A DNA stretch of 64,000 nucleotides from assembly GCF_051859345.1 (NCBI RefSeq), contig NZ_JBHYFV010000017.1, forward strand, positions 1-64,000, given 5' to 3'. Positions 39,279 to 47,145 of this stretch are shown here, piece by piece. Both the position numbers and the translations under genes were made by a program. Under the pieces are notes generated by a model that did not search any database, was not told the DNA's origin, and saw only the letters and a list, made by a program, of their open reading frames with translations. Every line of letters begins with the position of its first letter. Position 1 is the first letter of the stretch. Source of the DNA: Marivita sp051859345 (GTDB lineage: Bacteria > Pseudomonadota > Alphaproteobacteria > Rhodobacterales > Rhodobacteraceae).

Positions 39279-41018
39279 ATGATCGAACATCTGCGCGGCT
39301 ACTTTCCGATCCTCGACTGGGGGCGGACATATGACCGAAACGCCTTTTCCAATGACATGATCGCGGCGGTGATCGTGACGATCATGCTGATTCCGCAATC
39401 GCTTGCCTATGCGTTGCTGGCTGGCCTGCCGCCCGAGGCCGGGATCTATGCTTCCATTGCGCCGATCATCCTGTATGCGATCTTCGGCACCAGTCGCGCC
39501 TTGGCTGTGGGGCCGGTTGCTGTGGTCTCGTTGCTGACGGCGTCGGCCGTGGGGCAGGTGGCCGATCAGGGGACCGCAGGCTATGCAATCGCCGCGTTGA
39601 CGCTGGCCTTTCTATCGGGCGCGTTCCTCATGCTTCTGGGGCTGTTCCGGCTTGGGTTTCTTGCCAACTTCCTGAGCCATCCGGTGATCGCCGGGTTCAT
39701 CACCGCGTCCGGCATTCTGATTGCGTTCAGCCAGTTGAAGCACTTGCTGGGGATCGCGGCGTCAGGTCATACTTTGCCGCAATTGCTGGCGTCGTTGTGG
39801 TCGCACTTCGGCGATATCAATCTGATCACGGTTGTCATCGGTGGGCTTGCCACGTCCTTTTTGTTCTGGGTCCGCAAGGGATTGAAACCGTTCTTGCGCA
39901 AACTGGGGGCATCGCCAAGACTGGCGGATGTCCTGACCAAGGCGGGGCCGGTTGCCGCCGTGGCCGTGACAACGATTTCGGTCTGGCTTTTTGGTCTCGA
40001 TGGGCAGGGTGTCAAGATTGTCGGCGAGGTGCCGCAAAGCCTGCCGCCGCTGACATTGCCCGGACTGTCGCCGGACCTTGTGCGCCAGTTGCTGGTGCCC
40101 GCAATCCTGATTTCGATTATCGGATTTGTGGAATCGGTGTCCGTGGCGCAAACGCTGGCCGCCAAGAAACGCCAGAAGATCGACCCGGATCAGGAATTGA
40201 TCGGACTGGGTGCCGCAAATATCGGTGCCGCCTTTACCGGCGGTTATCCGGTCACGGGTGGGTTCTCGCGCTCTGTCGTGAACTATGACGCCGGGGCCGA
40301 AACACCCGCGGCCGGTGCGTTCACTGCCGTGGGTCTGGCCATTGCCGCGGTCGCGCTGACGCCTTTGGTCTATTATCTTCCGAATGCAACGCTGGCGGCC
40401 ACAATCGTTGTGGCAGTGCTAAGCCTTGTCGATTTCTCGATCCTGAAGAAGACATGGGACTATTCCAAGGCTGATTTTGCGGCGGTGTCGGCCACGATTG
40501 TTCTGACGTTGACCATGGGGGTTGAGGTTGGTGTGGCATCTGGCGTCGGCATTTCCATCCTCCTGCATCTGTACTCGACATCGCGTCCGCATGTTGCGGA
40601 AATCGGATTGGTGCCCGGCACCCAGCATTTCCGCAACATTCACCGGCACAAGGTGGACACCGATCCCGCCGTGCTTAGCCTGCGCGTCGATGAGAGCCTT
40701 TATTTCGTCAACGCGCGCTTCCTTGAGGACATGGTGCAGGCGCGTGTTTCCGAGGGCTGCGAGATCAGGAATGTGATCCTCATGTTCTCGGCGGTGAATG
40801 AGGTTGATTTTTCGGCGCTGGAAAGCCTCGAGGCCATCAATCACCGTCTGACTGATCTTGGCATCGGGCTTCATCTGTCCGAAGTGAAAGGCCCGGTGAT
40901 GGATCGGTTGCAACAGACCCATTTCATTCACGAGTTGAATGGCCGCGTGTTCATGTCGCAATATGATGCTTGGAAACATCTGGCAAAACATGCCGAGACC
41001 AATAACGCGGCAGAGTAG
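39279..41018 (+). CDS. SulP-family anion transporter with STAS domain
   Basis: A 579-residue SulP/SLC26 transporter: about 10-12 membrane helices including the family signature region (IMLIPQSLAYALLAGLPPEAGIYASIAPIILYAIFGTSRALAVGPVAVVSLLTA) and PVTGGFSRSVVNYDAGAETPAAG, then a C-terminal STAS domain (~residues 470-560; VILMFSAVNEVDFSALESLEAINHRL). Members carry sulfate, bicarbonate or other anions. In this cluster the natural cargo is sulfate or sulfite produced by sulfide oxidation, but direction and substrate are inference. ATG 39279 is chosen to match the family N-terminus. Confidence 0.9.
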   Translation: MIEHLRGYFPILDWGRTYDRNAFSNDMIAAVIVTIMLIPQSLAYALLAGLPPEAGIYASIAPIILYAIFGTSRALAVGPVAVVSLLTASAVGQVADQGTAGYAIAALTLAFLSGAFLMLLGLFRLGFLANFLSHPVIAGFITASGILIAFSQLKHLLGIAASGHTLPQLLASLWSHFGDINLITVVIGGLATSFLFWVRKGLKPFLRKLGASPRLADVLTKAGPVAAVAVTTISVWLFGLDGQGVKIVGEVPQSLPPLTLPGLSPDLVRQLLVPAILISIIGFVESVSVAQTLAAKKRQKIDPDQELIGLGAANIGAAFTGGYPVTGGFSRSVVNYDAGAETPAAGAFTAVGLAIAAVALTPLVYYLPNATLAATIVVAVLSLVDFSILKKTWDYSKADFAAVSATIVLTLTMGVEVGVASGVGISILLHLYSTSRPHVAEIGLVPGTQHFRNIHRHKVDTDPAVLSLRVDESLYFVNARFLEDMVQARVSEGCEIRNVILMFSAVNEVDFSALESLEAINHRLTDLGIGLHLSEVKGPVMDRLQQTHFIHELNGRVFMSQYDAWKHLAKHAETNNAAE

Positions 41019-41089
41019 GGTGACGGCGGCAAGACCGCGATTGCCCGAACGCGACGCGTGTCAGCAGAACATTCGAAAGGGACCGTGAG

Positions 41090-42061
41090 ATGACACAAAC
41101 CTCGACCGATCAGGCCGCTACGACGCATAGCCGGTTAGAGCACTTCCCGGTTGCCTTTTTCAGCGCCGTGATGGGGTTGATGGGCACCTCCCTGGCGTTG
41201 GAGGTGGCAGGATTCCTGCGCGTCGGTCAGATCGTCGCCGGGTTTGCCGTACTCGTGTTTGTCACCCAGTTGGGATTTTATGCCGTCAAGGCGATTCGCC
41301 ATCCTGCGGCTGTCGCTGCCGAGTGGAACCACCCGATCAAGTTGGCGTTCTTTCCGGCGATCAGCATTTCGCTTTTGCTGGGTGCGGTTGCGCTTCGGGG
41401 TGTTGCGCCCGGTCTTGCGGAAGGCATCTGGGTCATTGGCGCAGTGTTGCAGGCTGTTCTGACGTTGGCCATCGTGACCAGCTGGATCAGCCATCGTGGC
41501 TTTGGCGTGGGGCAGATGTCGCCCGCGTGGTTCATTCCGGCAGTCGGCAACGTGATCGCTCCGATCGCCGGAGTGTCCCTGGGGCATGTCGATGCAAGCT
41601 GGTATTTCTTTTCGCTGGGTGTTCTGTTCTGGATCGTACTGTTGACGTTGGTCTTCAACAGGCTGGTCTTTCACGAACCGTTGCCGGGCAAGCTGCGCCC
41701 GACGCTCACGATCCTGATTGCACCCCCAGCAGTGGCGTTTGTGGCGTGGCTGCAATTGAATGGCGGGGTCCTCGATGCACCGGCCCGCATGTTCTACAAT
41801 CTGGGTCTGTTCTTCACGGCGCTTGTCCTGCTGCAGACGCCGGGGTTGTTCCGTTTGCCCTTTGCCCTGTCGTTCTGGGCTTTGTCGTTTCCGATTGCTG
41901 CGATGACGATTGCGTCTTTCCGCTATGCCGCCCTGTCCGGTGCGCCGATATTCGTCGCCATCGGGTGGGCGCTGTTAGCGCTGCTCTGCGTGATTATTGC
42001 CGGTCTGTTGTGGCGTACGTCGCTTGCGGTTCTGCGCGGCGAGATTTGTCAGCCAGAGTAA
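41090..42061 (+). CDS. SLAC1/TDT-family anion channel (TehA/SSU1 group)
   Basis: A 323-residue protein with about ten membrane helices in the TDT/SLAC1 pattern: HFPVAFFSAVMGLMGTSLALEVAGFLRVG at the start, then MSPAWFIPAVGNVIAPIAGVSLGHVDASWYFFSLGVLFWIVL, which is the family signature. The family includes plant SLAC1, bacterial TehA and the fungal sulfite efflux pump SSU1. Within a sulfide-oxidation cluster, sulfite export is an attractive role, as the dioxygenase-like enzyme would make sulfite. This is inference from family and context. It follows the SulP gene by 71 bases, in the same direction. Confidence 0.85.
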   Translation: MTQTSTDQAATTHSRLEHFPVAFFSAVMGLMGTSLALEVAGFLRVGQIVAGFAVLVFVTQLGFYAVKAIRHPAAVAAEWNHPIKLAFFPAISISLLLGAVALRGVAPGLAEGIWVIGAVLQAVLTLAIVTSWISHRGFGVGQMSPAWFIPAVGNVIAPIAGVSLGHVDASWYFFSLGVLFWIVLLTLVFNRLVFHEPLPGKLRPTLTILIAPPAVAFVAWLQLNGGVLDAPARMFYNLGLFFTALVLLQTPGLFRLPFALSFWALSFPIAAMTIASFRYAALSGAPIFVAIGWALLALLCVIIAGLLWRTSLAVLRGEICQPE

Positions 42062-42071
42062 AGGCGCGGCG

Positions 42072-42392
42072 TCACTTCTCCAGAGACTGGATATACGCCA
42101 CCATGTCGTCGATATTCCCACCGATCATGTAGTCGGTGTAGCGCGGCATCGCGTCGTGGATCGGTGTGACGATCCGCTGCCGGATCTGATCTTTCGACCG
42201 GTATTTGGCAATCGCGGCAAAGCTGGGTGGGTCCTGTTTGAAGGGGCCATCCAAGCCGACATCGTGGCAGGCCGCGCAGTATTCCTCGGCAATATCCCGG
42301 CCCATTGACACGCTTGCCTCTTGCGCCATGGCTGGCAAAGCGGGTGTCGCAAGGGTAAGGATGGTCAGTGAAATCAGCTGTCGCAGTGTCAT
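42072..42392 (-). CDS. Small class I cytochrome c, exported
   Basis: A 106-residue protein with a signal peptide (MTLRQLISLTILTLATPALPAMA) and one heme c site, CAACH, at about residue 44. The axial Met is probably in HDAMPRYTDYM near the C-terminus, before the final helix NIDDMVAYIQSLEK. It is a periplasmic mono-heme electron carrier. It is convergent with the SLAC1 gene (10 bases apart) and divergent from the MarR-like regulator. It may link to sulfite or sulfide oxidation, but being on the opposite strand it is not part of that operon. ATG 42392 follows GGAGAG. Confidence 0.9.
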   Translation of the reverse strand: MTLRQLISLTILTLATPALPAMAQEASVSMGRDIAEEYCAACHDVGLDGPFKQDPPSFAAIAKYRSKDQIRQRIVTPIHDAMPRYTDYMIGGNIDDMVAYIQSLEK

Positions 42393-42708
42393 GGCGCTCT
42401 CCGTTTCGGCCAACACCAGCCATGTTAGGCTCCCAAACGCGATTTCTGCAAGGAAATGGTGTTCGACCCGCAACCGGCCTTCGGACAGATGGTGCTGTCA
42501 TCCTCGCACGGCATGGACGCCTGGTCGACGAACGGTCAGGGAACCTCGTGTGTCTGCGACGGGCACCTGCAAGTCCCAGCACCGTGTCTTGACCGTCAAA
42601 TTTGGTGCGCGTCCGGCAAAAAAACTTTGGGTCAAGCATTTAAACTGGATCAAATCGCGGATATTTTACAAACTAAACGTCGATGATTTATCAAGGTGTG
42701 ATCCGAGT
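42393..42708. other. 316-base divergent intergenic region with a short coding-like segment
   Basis: Between the cytochrome c and MarR-like genes. On the plus strand from about 42429 to 42590 one frame (in phase with ATG 42456) has nearly all codons ending in G or C, like real genes here, and reads without stops (e.g. KEMVFDPQPAFGQMVLSS, then WSTNGQGTSCVCDGHL). No convincing start site or similarity is recognised; it may be a gene remnant. The last ~100 bases are AT-rich and include the dyad TTGAC-C-GTCAA (42587-42597), suitable for a promoter of the regulator. Confidence 0.4.
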
Positions 42709-43230
42709 ATGACCAATCAACCAGACCCCAAGCGCCGCATTGTTTCCTCTCGCCATCTGGCCGAAGGAGCAGGCTGGGAGGCATCTGAAATCGAATACGG
42801 CATGATTATTGCCTACAACGCGTTTTCACGATGGATGACACGCTGCATGTCTGCGGCCGGAAACACGAATTTGACACCTCTGGAAATCCTCGTGCTGCAC
42901 AACACAAACCACCGTGAGCGGGACAAAAGACTGAATGATATTTGTTTTGTCCTGAACATCGAAGACACGCACACCGTAAACTATGCGCTGCGCAAGCTGT
43001 TGAAGATGGAGCTGCTCTCGACCGAGAAACGGGGCAAGGAGGTGTTCTACAGCACGTCTGAAGCAGGTGCGAAACTGTGCGAGGCGTACAGGAAAGTTCG
43101 TGAAAGGTGTTTTCTGGACGGACTGTCTCGGCTTGACATGACCGGCGAAGAAATGCGCGAAATGGCGGCCAGCCTGCGCGCCCTTTCGGGGCAATACGAT
43201 CAGGCCAGCCGCGCTGCAGCGTCGCTTTAA
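42709..43230 (+). CDS. MarR-like winged-helix regulator (COG5631 type)
   Basis: A 173-residue winged-helix protein of the COG5631 group (predicted MarR-family regulator). Core features: IIAYNAFSRWMTRCMSAAGNTNLTPLEILVLHNTNHRERDKRLNDICFVLNIEDTHTVNYALRKLLKMELLSTEKRGKEVFYSTSEAGAKLCEAYRKVRE, comprising the helix-turn-helix and beta wing. The start ATG 42709 gives the N-terminus TNQPDPKRRIVSSRHLAEGAGWEASEIEYG. Its stop overlaps that of the convergent TRAP dctM by three bases. It probably regulates its own promoter or the TRAP genes; the ligand is unknown. Confidence 0.8.
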   Translation: MTNQPDPKRRIVSSRHLAEGAGWEASEIEYGMIIAYNAFSRWMTRCMSAAGNTNLTPLEILVLHNTNHRERDKRLNDICFVLNIEDTHTVNYALRKLLKMELLSTEKRGKEVFYSTSEAGAKLCEAYRKVRERCFLDGLSRLDMTGEEMREMAASLRALSGQYDQASRAAASL

Positions 43231-44528
43231 TTTGCCATCATGTTTGGCAGGACCGTGACCATCTGCGGGAAGACGCAGATCAGGACCACGCCCAAGAGCA
43301 ACAGCATGAAGAAGGGGAAGGCCGCCTTGGCTATCCGTAGAATGTCGATGCCGGTCAACCCTTGAATGACAAAGAGGTTGAACCCGACAGGTGGGGTGAT
43401 CTGGCTCATCTCGACAACGATCACGAGGTAAATACCGAACCAGAGCGGGTCTATTCCCACAGTGGTGACCATCGGCATGATGATGGATGTCGTCAGCACG
43501 ATAACCGAGATCCCATCAAGAAAGCATCCCAGCACGATGAAGAAGATGGTCAGCGCCACCAAAAGCGCGGTGACGGACAGGTTCATGTCCGAAATCCATG
43601 CGGCAAGGTTGCGCGGCAACCCTGTGAACCCCATCGACACCGACAGGAACGCCGCGCCAAGCAGGATCAGGGCGATCATGCAGGACGTGCGCGTTGCCGA
43701 CATCACCGCCGCGCCAAACTTGGCCCAGCTGAACGAACCCGAACTCCACGCAAGGATCGTGGCCAGCACGACACCCAGGGCCGCCGCATCTGTGGGCGAC
43801 GCCAGCCCGCCATAGATCGAACCGATCACGCCAATGATCAGCAATGCCACAGGCACCAGCCGCCGCGACGCACGCAGCTTTTGCTTGAAGGAATAGGTTT
43901 GATCCATCGGCGGGATCAGGTCGGGGTTCATCCACGCCCGAACGGCGACATAACCCGCAAACAGCGTAATCAGCATGATTGCGGGAAGAATCCCGGCGAT
44001 AAACAGGCGCGCAATGGATTGCTCGGTCGCGACGCCATAAACGATCAGAATGATCGACGGCGGAATAAGCAGGCCAAGGGTTGCAGAGCCCGCAAGCGTG
44101 CCAAGGATCAGGCTTTCGGGATATCCCCGTTTGGTCAGTTCCGGGATCGACATTCGCCCGATGGTCGCAGCTGTCGCAGCAGAAGACCCGGAAACAGCCG
44201 CGAAAATCGAGCAGCCAAATATGTTGACGTGCAGCAACCGACCCGGAGCGCGGCTGAGCCAAGGGGCAAGTCCGGTGAACATGTCATCGCTCATCCGCGA
44301 CCTCAGCAGGATTTCACCCATCAAGATGAAAAGCGGCAACGCTGTCAGCGGCCAGCTGTGAGAATGCCCCCAGAAGGTTGAGGCAAGAACCAGCCCGGAA
44401 GGTGCATTCGAGAAAAAGACTAGCCCCGCGAGACCCACAAGCGTCAGTGAGACGGCAACCCAGACGCCCGCCGCCAGCAGTGCAATGAGCAGCCCAAGCA
44501 GGATGACGGCAATCAAAGGATCGGACAT
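43227..44528 (-). CDS. dctM: TRAP transporter large permease (DctM-like)
   Basis: A 433-residue DctM-type subunit, the transport channel of a TRAP (tripartite ATP-independent periplasmic) system. About 12 membrane helices; typical motifs are PLFILMGEILLRSRM, AAVSGSSAATAATIGRMSIPELTKRGYPESLILGTLAGSATLGLLIPPSIILIVYG, and the C-terminal VEMSQITPPVGFNLFVIQGLTG. It uses the sodium gradient to import organic acids delivered by DctP. It is the last gene of the minus-strand operon dctP-dctQ-dctM, starting two bases after dctQ. The substrate cannot be told from this subunit. Confidence 0.95.
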   Translation of the reverse strand: MSDPLIAVILLGLLIALLAAGVWVAVSLTLVGLAGLVFFSNAPSGLVLASTFWGHSHSWPLTALPLFILMGEILLRSRMSDDMFTGLAPWLSRAPGRLLHVNIFGCSIFAAVSGSSAATAATIGRMSIPELTKRGYPESLILGTLAGSATLGLLIPPSIILIVYGVATEQSIARLFIAGILPAIMLITLFAGYVAVRAWMNPDLIPPMDQTYSFKQKLRASRRLVPVALLIIGVIGSIYGGLASPTDAAALGVVLATILAWSSGSFSWAKFGAAVMSATRTSCMIALILLGAAFLSVSMGFTGLPRNLAAWISDMNLSVTALLVALTIFFIVLGCFLDGISVIVLTTSIIMPMVTTVGIDPLWFGIYLVIVVEMSQITPPVGFNLFVIQGLTGIDILRIAKAAFPFFMLLLLGVVLICVFPQMVTVLPNMMAN

Positions 44529-44530
44529 GG

Positions 44531-45055
44531 TTAAACCTCATCCGGAGTGGACAGGACAGGTTTGCCCACCCGAACCAGATCGAAAAAGGTATGAACAATC
44601 GAAACGAACAAAAGGCCAAGCCCAAAGGTGGCCACGCTTTGCGGAATCCAAAGCTGTATCGGAATGATCCCTGTAGAGACATCGCCGTAGTGCAGGCTTT
44701 CCAGGACAAGCCCACCCATGAACCAGGCGGCATAACCGACCAGCATCGTCGCCAGGATCAGCACCACACCTTCGGTCAAGACTTGTGCGCGTTCGCGCAG
44801 TCGCCCGGTTACAAGATTGACGCGGATGTGCCCGCCGGCCCGCAGGGTATGGGCCAGTGCAAGAAAGGTTGCCCCGGCCAGCATGTAGCCCGAGAAATCC
44901 GCATAAGACGGGATTGTGGACGGCAGCGTTCCGGGGCTGAACCGCCCAAACGCGTTGAGAATGATCTGGGCACTGATCAAAAGGCAGATGCACAAGATCA
45001 ATCCACCTGCAATCGCCCCGCATACATCATACAGTTTTTGCAGCAATCTGCCCAT
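44531..45055 (-). CDS. dctQ: TRAP transporter small permease (DctQ-like)
   Basis: A 174-residue four-helix membrane protein of the DctQ family: LYDVCGAIAGGLILCICLLISAQIILNAFGRF, then YADFSGYMLAGATFLALAHTLRAGGHIRVNL (the conserved RxGxHIRV motif), and two further helices ending in VGKPVLSTPDEV. It stabilises the DctM subunit. I choose ATG 45055, which has GGGGG eight bases upstream; in-frame starts at 45079 and 45088 would add up to 11 residues. It is encoded between dctP and dctM. Confidence 0.92.
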   Translation of the reverse strand: MGRLLQKLYDVCGAIAGGLILCICLLISAQIILNAFGRFSPGTLPSTIPSYADFSGYMLAGATFLALAHTLRAGGHIRVNLVTGRLRERAQVLTEGVVLILATMLVGYAAWFMGGLVLESLHYGDVSTGIIPIQLWIPQSVATFGLGLLFVSIVHTFFDLVRVGKPVLSTPDEV

Positions 45056-45121
45056 ATCGTCAGCCCCCGGACAAGACATGGCCGACACCGGAACAGGTGT
45101 CGACCAGCGTAAAGCAGATGC

Positions 45122-46084
45122 TCAGTTGTTATAGCTTTCAAGGATCGCCAATGCAGAGTCAGAGGCGCTCGCTTTCCAGTTTTCCAGCATGGTGGCGCCG
45201 ATCTCTTGCAGACCGGCAATAAGTTCCGGGCTTGGTTCGTAAACGGTGATCCCGTTTTCCGCGAGCGCTGCCGTCATGCTTTCGGCCTCGGCTGCGGACA
45301 TTTCCCAACCGCGGGTCTGGGCTGTTTCGGCAGCTGCGAGAACGGCTGCCTGCGTGTCGGCATCAAGCCCGTCGAACATACGTTTGTTGACGACAACGAT
45401 GTTCTTTGGCACCCACGCATTGATCGGTGTGTAATGGGTGACAAAATCCCACGCGGTGGAATTCACGCCGGTGGATGGCGATGTGATCATCGCAGCAACC
45501 TGACCCGTGGCAAAGGCCTGGGGAATGTCCGACGCTTCGATCTGGACAGGGGCCGCACCGGCCAGCGTTGCAAATTCTTCAAGAGCGGCGTTGTAGGCGC
45601 GAAAACGAAGTCCATTCAGATCTTCCACCGTTGCGATCTCACCGTTGGTGTAAAGGCCTTGCGCGGGCCAAGCGACCGAATACAGCGGCATCAATCCCTG
45701 TTCGGCCAGCAGTTCGGTGATGACCGGTTTCTGCGCGTCCCAAAGCTTGGCCGCTTCGTCATAGCTGGTGGCCACGAAGGGCTGGCTGTCAATGCCAAAC
45801 GCAAGGTCTTCGTTCGACAATGTCGACAGGAAGAACTCGCCAATCGGAACCGAGCGATTGCGCACGGCACCCTTGATTTCGGAATGTGGAAACAGCGATC
45901 CCGCCGAATGAACGGTGATATCAAGCGCACCGTCCGTGGCCGCACGCACTTCATCGGTGAATTGAACGATGTTCTGTGTGTGGAATGTCGCATCGCCATA
46001 TGGCGTGGGCATGTCCCAGTCTTGTGCGGTTGCACTTGTCGCAAGTGCCATGGCGGCTGCTGCGCAGAGGATGGTATGTTTCAT
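45122..46084 (-). CDS. dctP: TRAP transporter periplasmic substrate-binding protein (DctP-like)
   Basis: A 320-residue extracytoplasmic solute receptor with a signal peptide (MKHTILCAAAAMALATSATA). The mature protein follows the DctP fold: NIVQFTDEVRAATDGALDITVHSAGSLFPHSEIKGAVRNRSVPIGEFFLSTLSNEDLAFGIDSQPFVATSYDEAAKL, a LNGLRFRAYNAALEEFATLAGAAPVQIEASDIPQAFATGQVAAMITSPSTG region containing the conserved Arg that binds the carboxylate, and KNIVVVNKRMFDGLDADTQAAV. An organic-acid ligand is expected; which one is unknown. ATG 46084 follows GGGAGACGAC. Two TGAC/GTCA dyads lie upstream. Confidence 0.94.
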   Translation of the reverse strand: MKHTILCAAAAMALATSATAQDWDMPTPYGDATFHTQNIVQFTDEVRAATDGALDITVHSAGSLFPHSEIKGAVRNRSVPIGEFFLSTLSNEDLAFGIDSQPFVATSYDEAAKLWDAQKPVITELLAEQGLMPLYSVAWPAQGLYTNGEIATVEDLNGLRFRAYNAALEEFATLAGAAPVQIEASDIPQAFATGQVAAMITSPSTGVNSTAWDFVTHYTPINAWVPKNIVVVNKRMFDGLDADTQAAVLAAAETAQTRGWEMSAAEAESMTAALAENGITVYEPSPELIAGLQEIGATMLENWKASASDSALAILESYNN

Positions 46085-46137
46085 GTGTCGTCTCCCGTGT
46101 TGGTTCGGTTCGTCCGAATCCGTTTGCTTCAATACGT

Positions 46138-46150
46138 TGACAATTTGTCA
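46138..46150. promoter_or_regulatory. 13-bp inverted repeat upstream of the TRAP operon, operator candidate
   Basis: TGACAA-T-TTGTCA is an exact dyad ~55 bases upstream of dctP. A second looser dyad, TGAC-ATAATC-GTCA, is at 46212-46225. TTGTCA dyads fit operators of GntR-like or similar regulators of TRAP operons. No gene for such a regulator is adjacent; the MarR-like gene lies at the far end. Confidence 0.5.
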
Positions 46151-46313
46151 GCGTTATATTCACAAAGCAACATTAATCAGATTCTGGTAAGTCTACATGG
46201 TTACGACCCGTTGACATAATCGTCAGTTTCGACCGGATTGCGGTGGCATCGCTTCGGACAGTGTCACGCGACGTCTTGAGGGTCGGTTTGAACATCCCGC
46301 TGCCGGGAATTCT

Positions 46314-46790
46314 TTATTCGGGGGAACCCGATGCCAGCGCGATCCGCCGTCCCAGATCAGCGGGATCAAGCGGCTTGGACAGGAAACGCACGCGGTCACC
46401 GTATTGTGGATCAACCGCTTCGGTGCTGTTTTGACGACCTGAGACAATGATGCCTTGATTGACCGGGTCTTTTGACAGGATCATATCAACCAGCATCCAG
46501 CCATCCACCCCATCCCCAGATCCAGATCCAGACCGGTGACAAGTGCGTCGAACGCGTGGCGGGTCAATTCTGCCGCTGCGGCCGACCGTTTTCGCCGGCC
46601 GTCACCTTGAAGCGAAGCGCCACCAGAGCAGTTTGGGCATTGTGGCGCGCCTGGTCCTCATCTTCGACACGCAAGGCACGTTTGCCGTGATGGAACCTTA
46701 TCGTCGGTTTCGCACGTCACGAAGACGAACCGCTTCAGCATGGCTACGGGTGTTGAGGCCCAGCCCAAGGGGATTTGTGGGGTCCTGCAT
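46314..46790 (-). pseudogene. Frameshifted response-regulator receiver domain remnant
   Basis: Reading the minus strand through three frames restores a receiver domain: RALRVEDEDQARHNAQTAL (acidic pocket EDE), then SAAAAELTRHAF-DALVTGLDLDLG (phospho-acceptor strand), then GWMLVDMILSKDPVNQGIIV-SGRQ and LSKPLDPADLG (conserved Lys of strand 5). Frame breaks occur near 46590 and near 46505, and an in-frame TAA at 46698 ends an initial 30-codon piece that begins at ATG 46790 after AGAGGCTGAC. No output domain is seen downstream. It is a decayed stand-alone receiver; sequencing error at three places is the alternative but less likely. Confidence 0.7.
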
Positions 46791-46907
46791 GTCAGCCTCT
46801 TATATGCCTGAGGCGCTGGACCGATGAGTGATGTGGTCCATCATGTCCCACGCAGCAGGGTGTACCACACCCGATTCTGCCCTTATAAATCAACGACTTA
46901 TATTTGT

Positions 46908-46997
46908 TGGCGGAGAGACAGGGATTCGAACCCTGGGACCCCGTGAAGGGTCAACGGTTTTCGAGACCGCCCCGTTCGACCACTCCGGCACCTCTCC
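46908..46997 (-). tRNA. tRNA-Ser (anticodon CGA)
   Basis: A 90-base class II tRNA on the minus strand. The acceptor stem GGAGAGG pairs with CCTCTCC-side bases, with a GCCGGAGTGG D-arm start, anticodon loop CTCGAAA, a long variable arm, T-loop GGTTCGAATCC, discriminator G and an encoded CCA (46908-46910). The CGA anticodon reads UCG serine codons. It stands alone in a gap between the receiver remnant and the DUF2059 gene. Confidence 0.95.
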
Positions 46998-47145
46998 GCG
47001 GGGATCTGGAGGCGCGTTTAGCTTTTGCGTGAAAGCTGTGCAACCTCTATTTCACGTCTTGTTATGAACAGACCTCACAGGGGTTTGGGTTGGAATTGCC
47101 CGGCCCTCGGCATAGGTATGGGACAGGCAGGCAGGGAGATCCGCA

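Noticed and set aside
40970..43230. Whole 35.4-43.2 kb stretch as a genomic island
   Set aside because: No integrase, tRNA junction, direct repeats or marked composition change is visible, so island status is not claimed.
45206..46219. 337-codon plus-strand frame opposite dctP
   Set aside because: DctP signal peptide and fold are clear on the minus strand.
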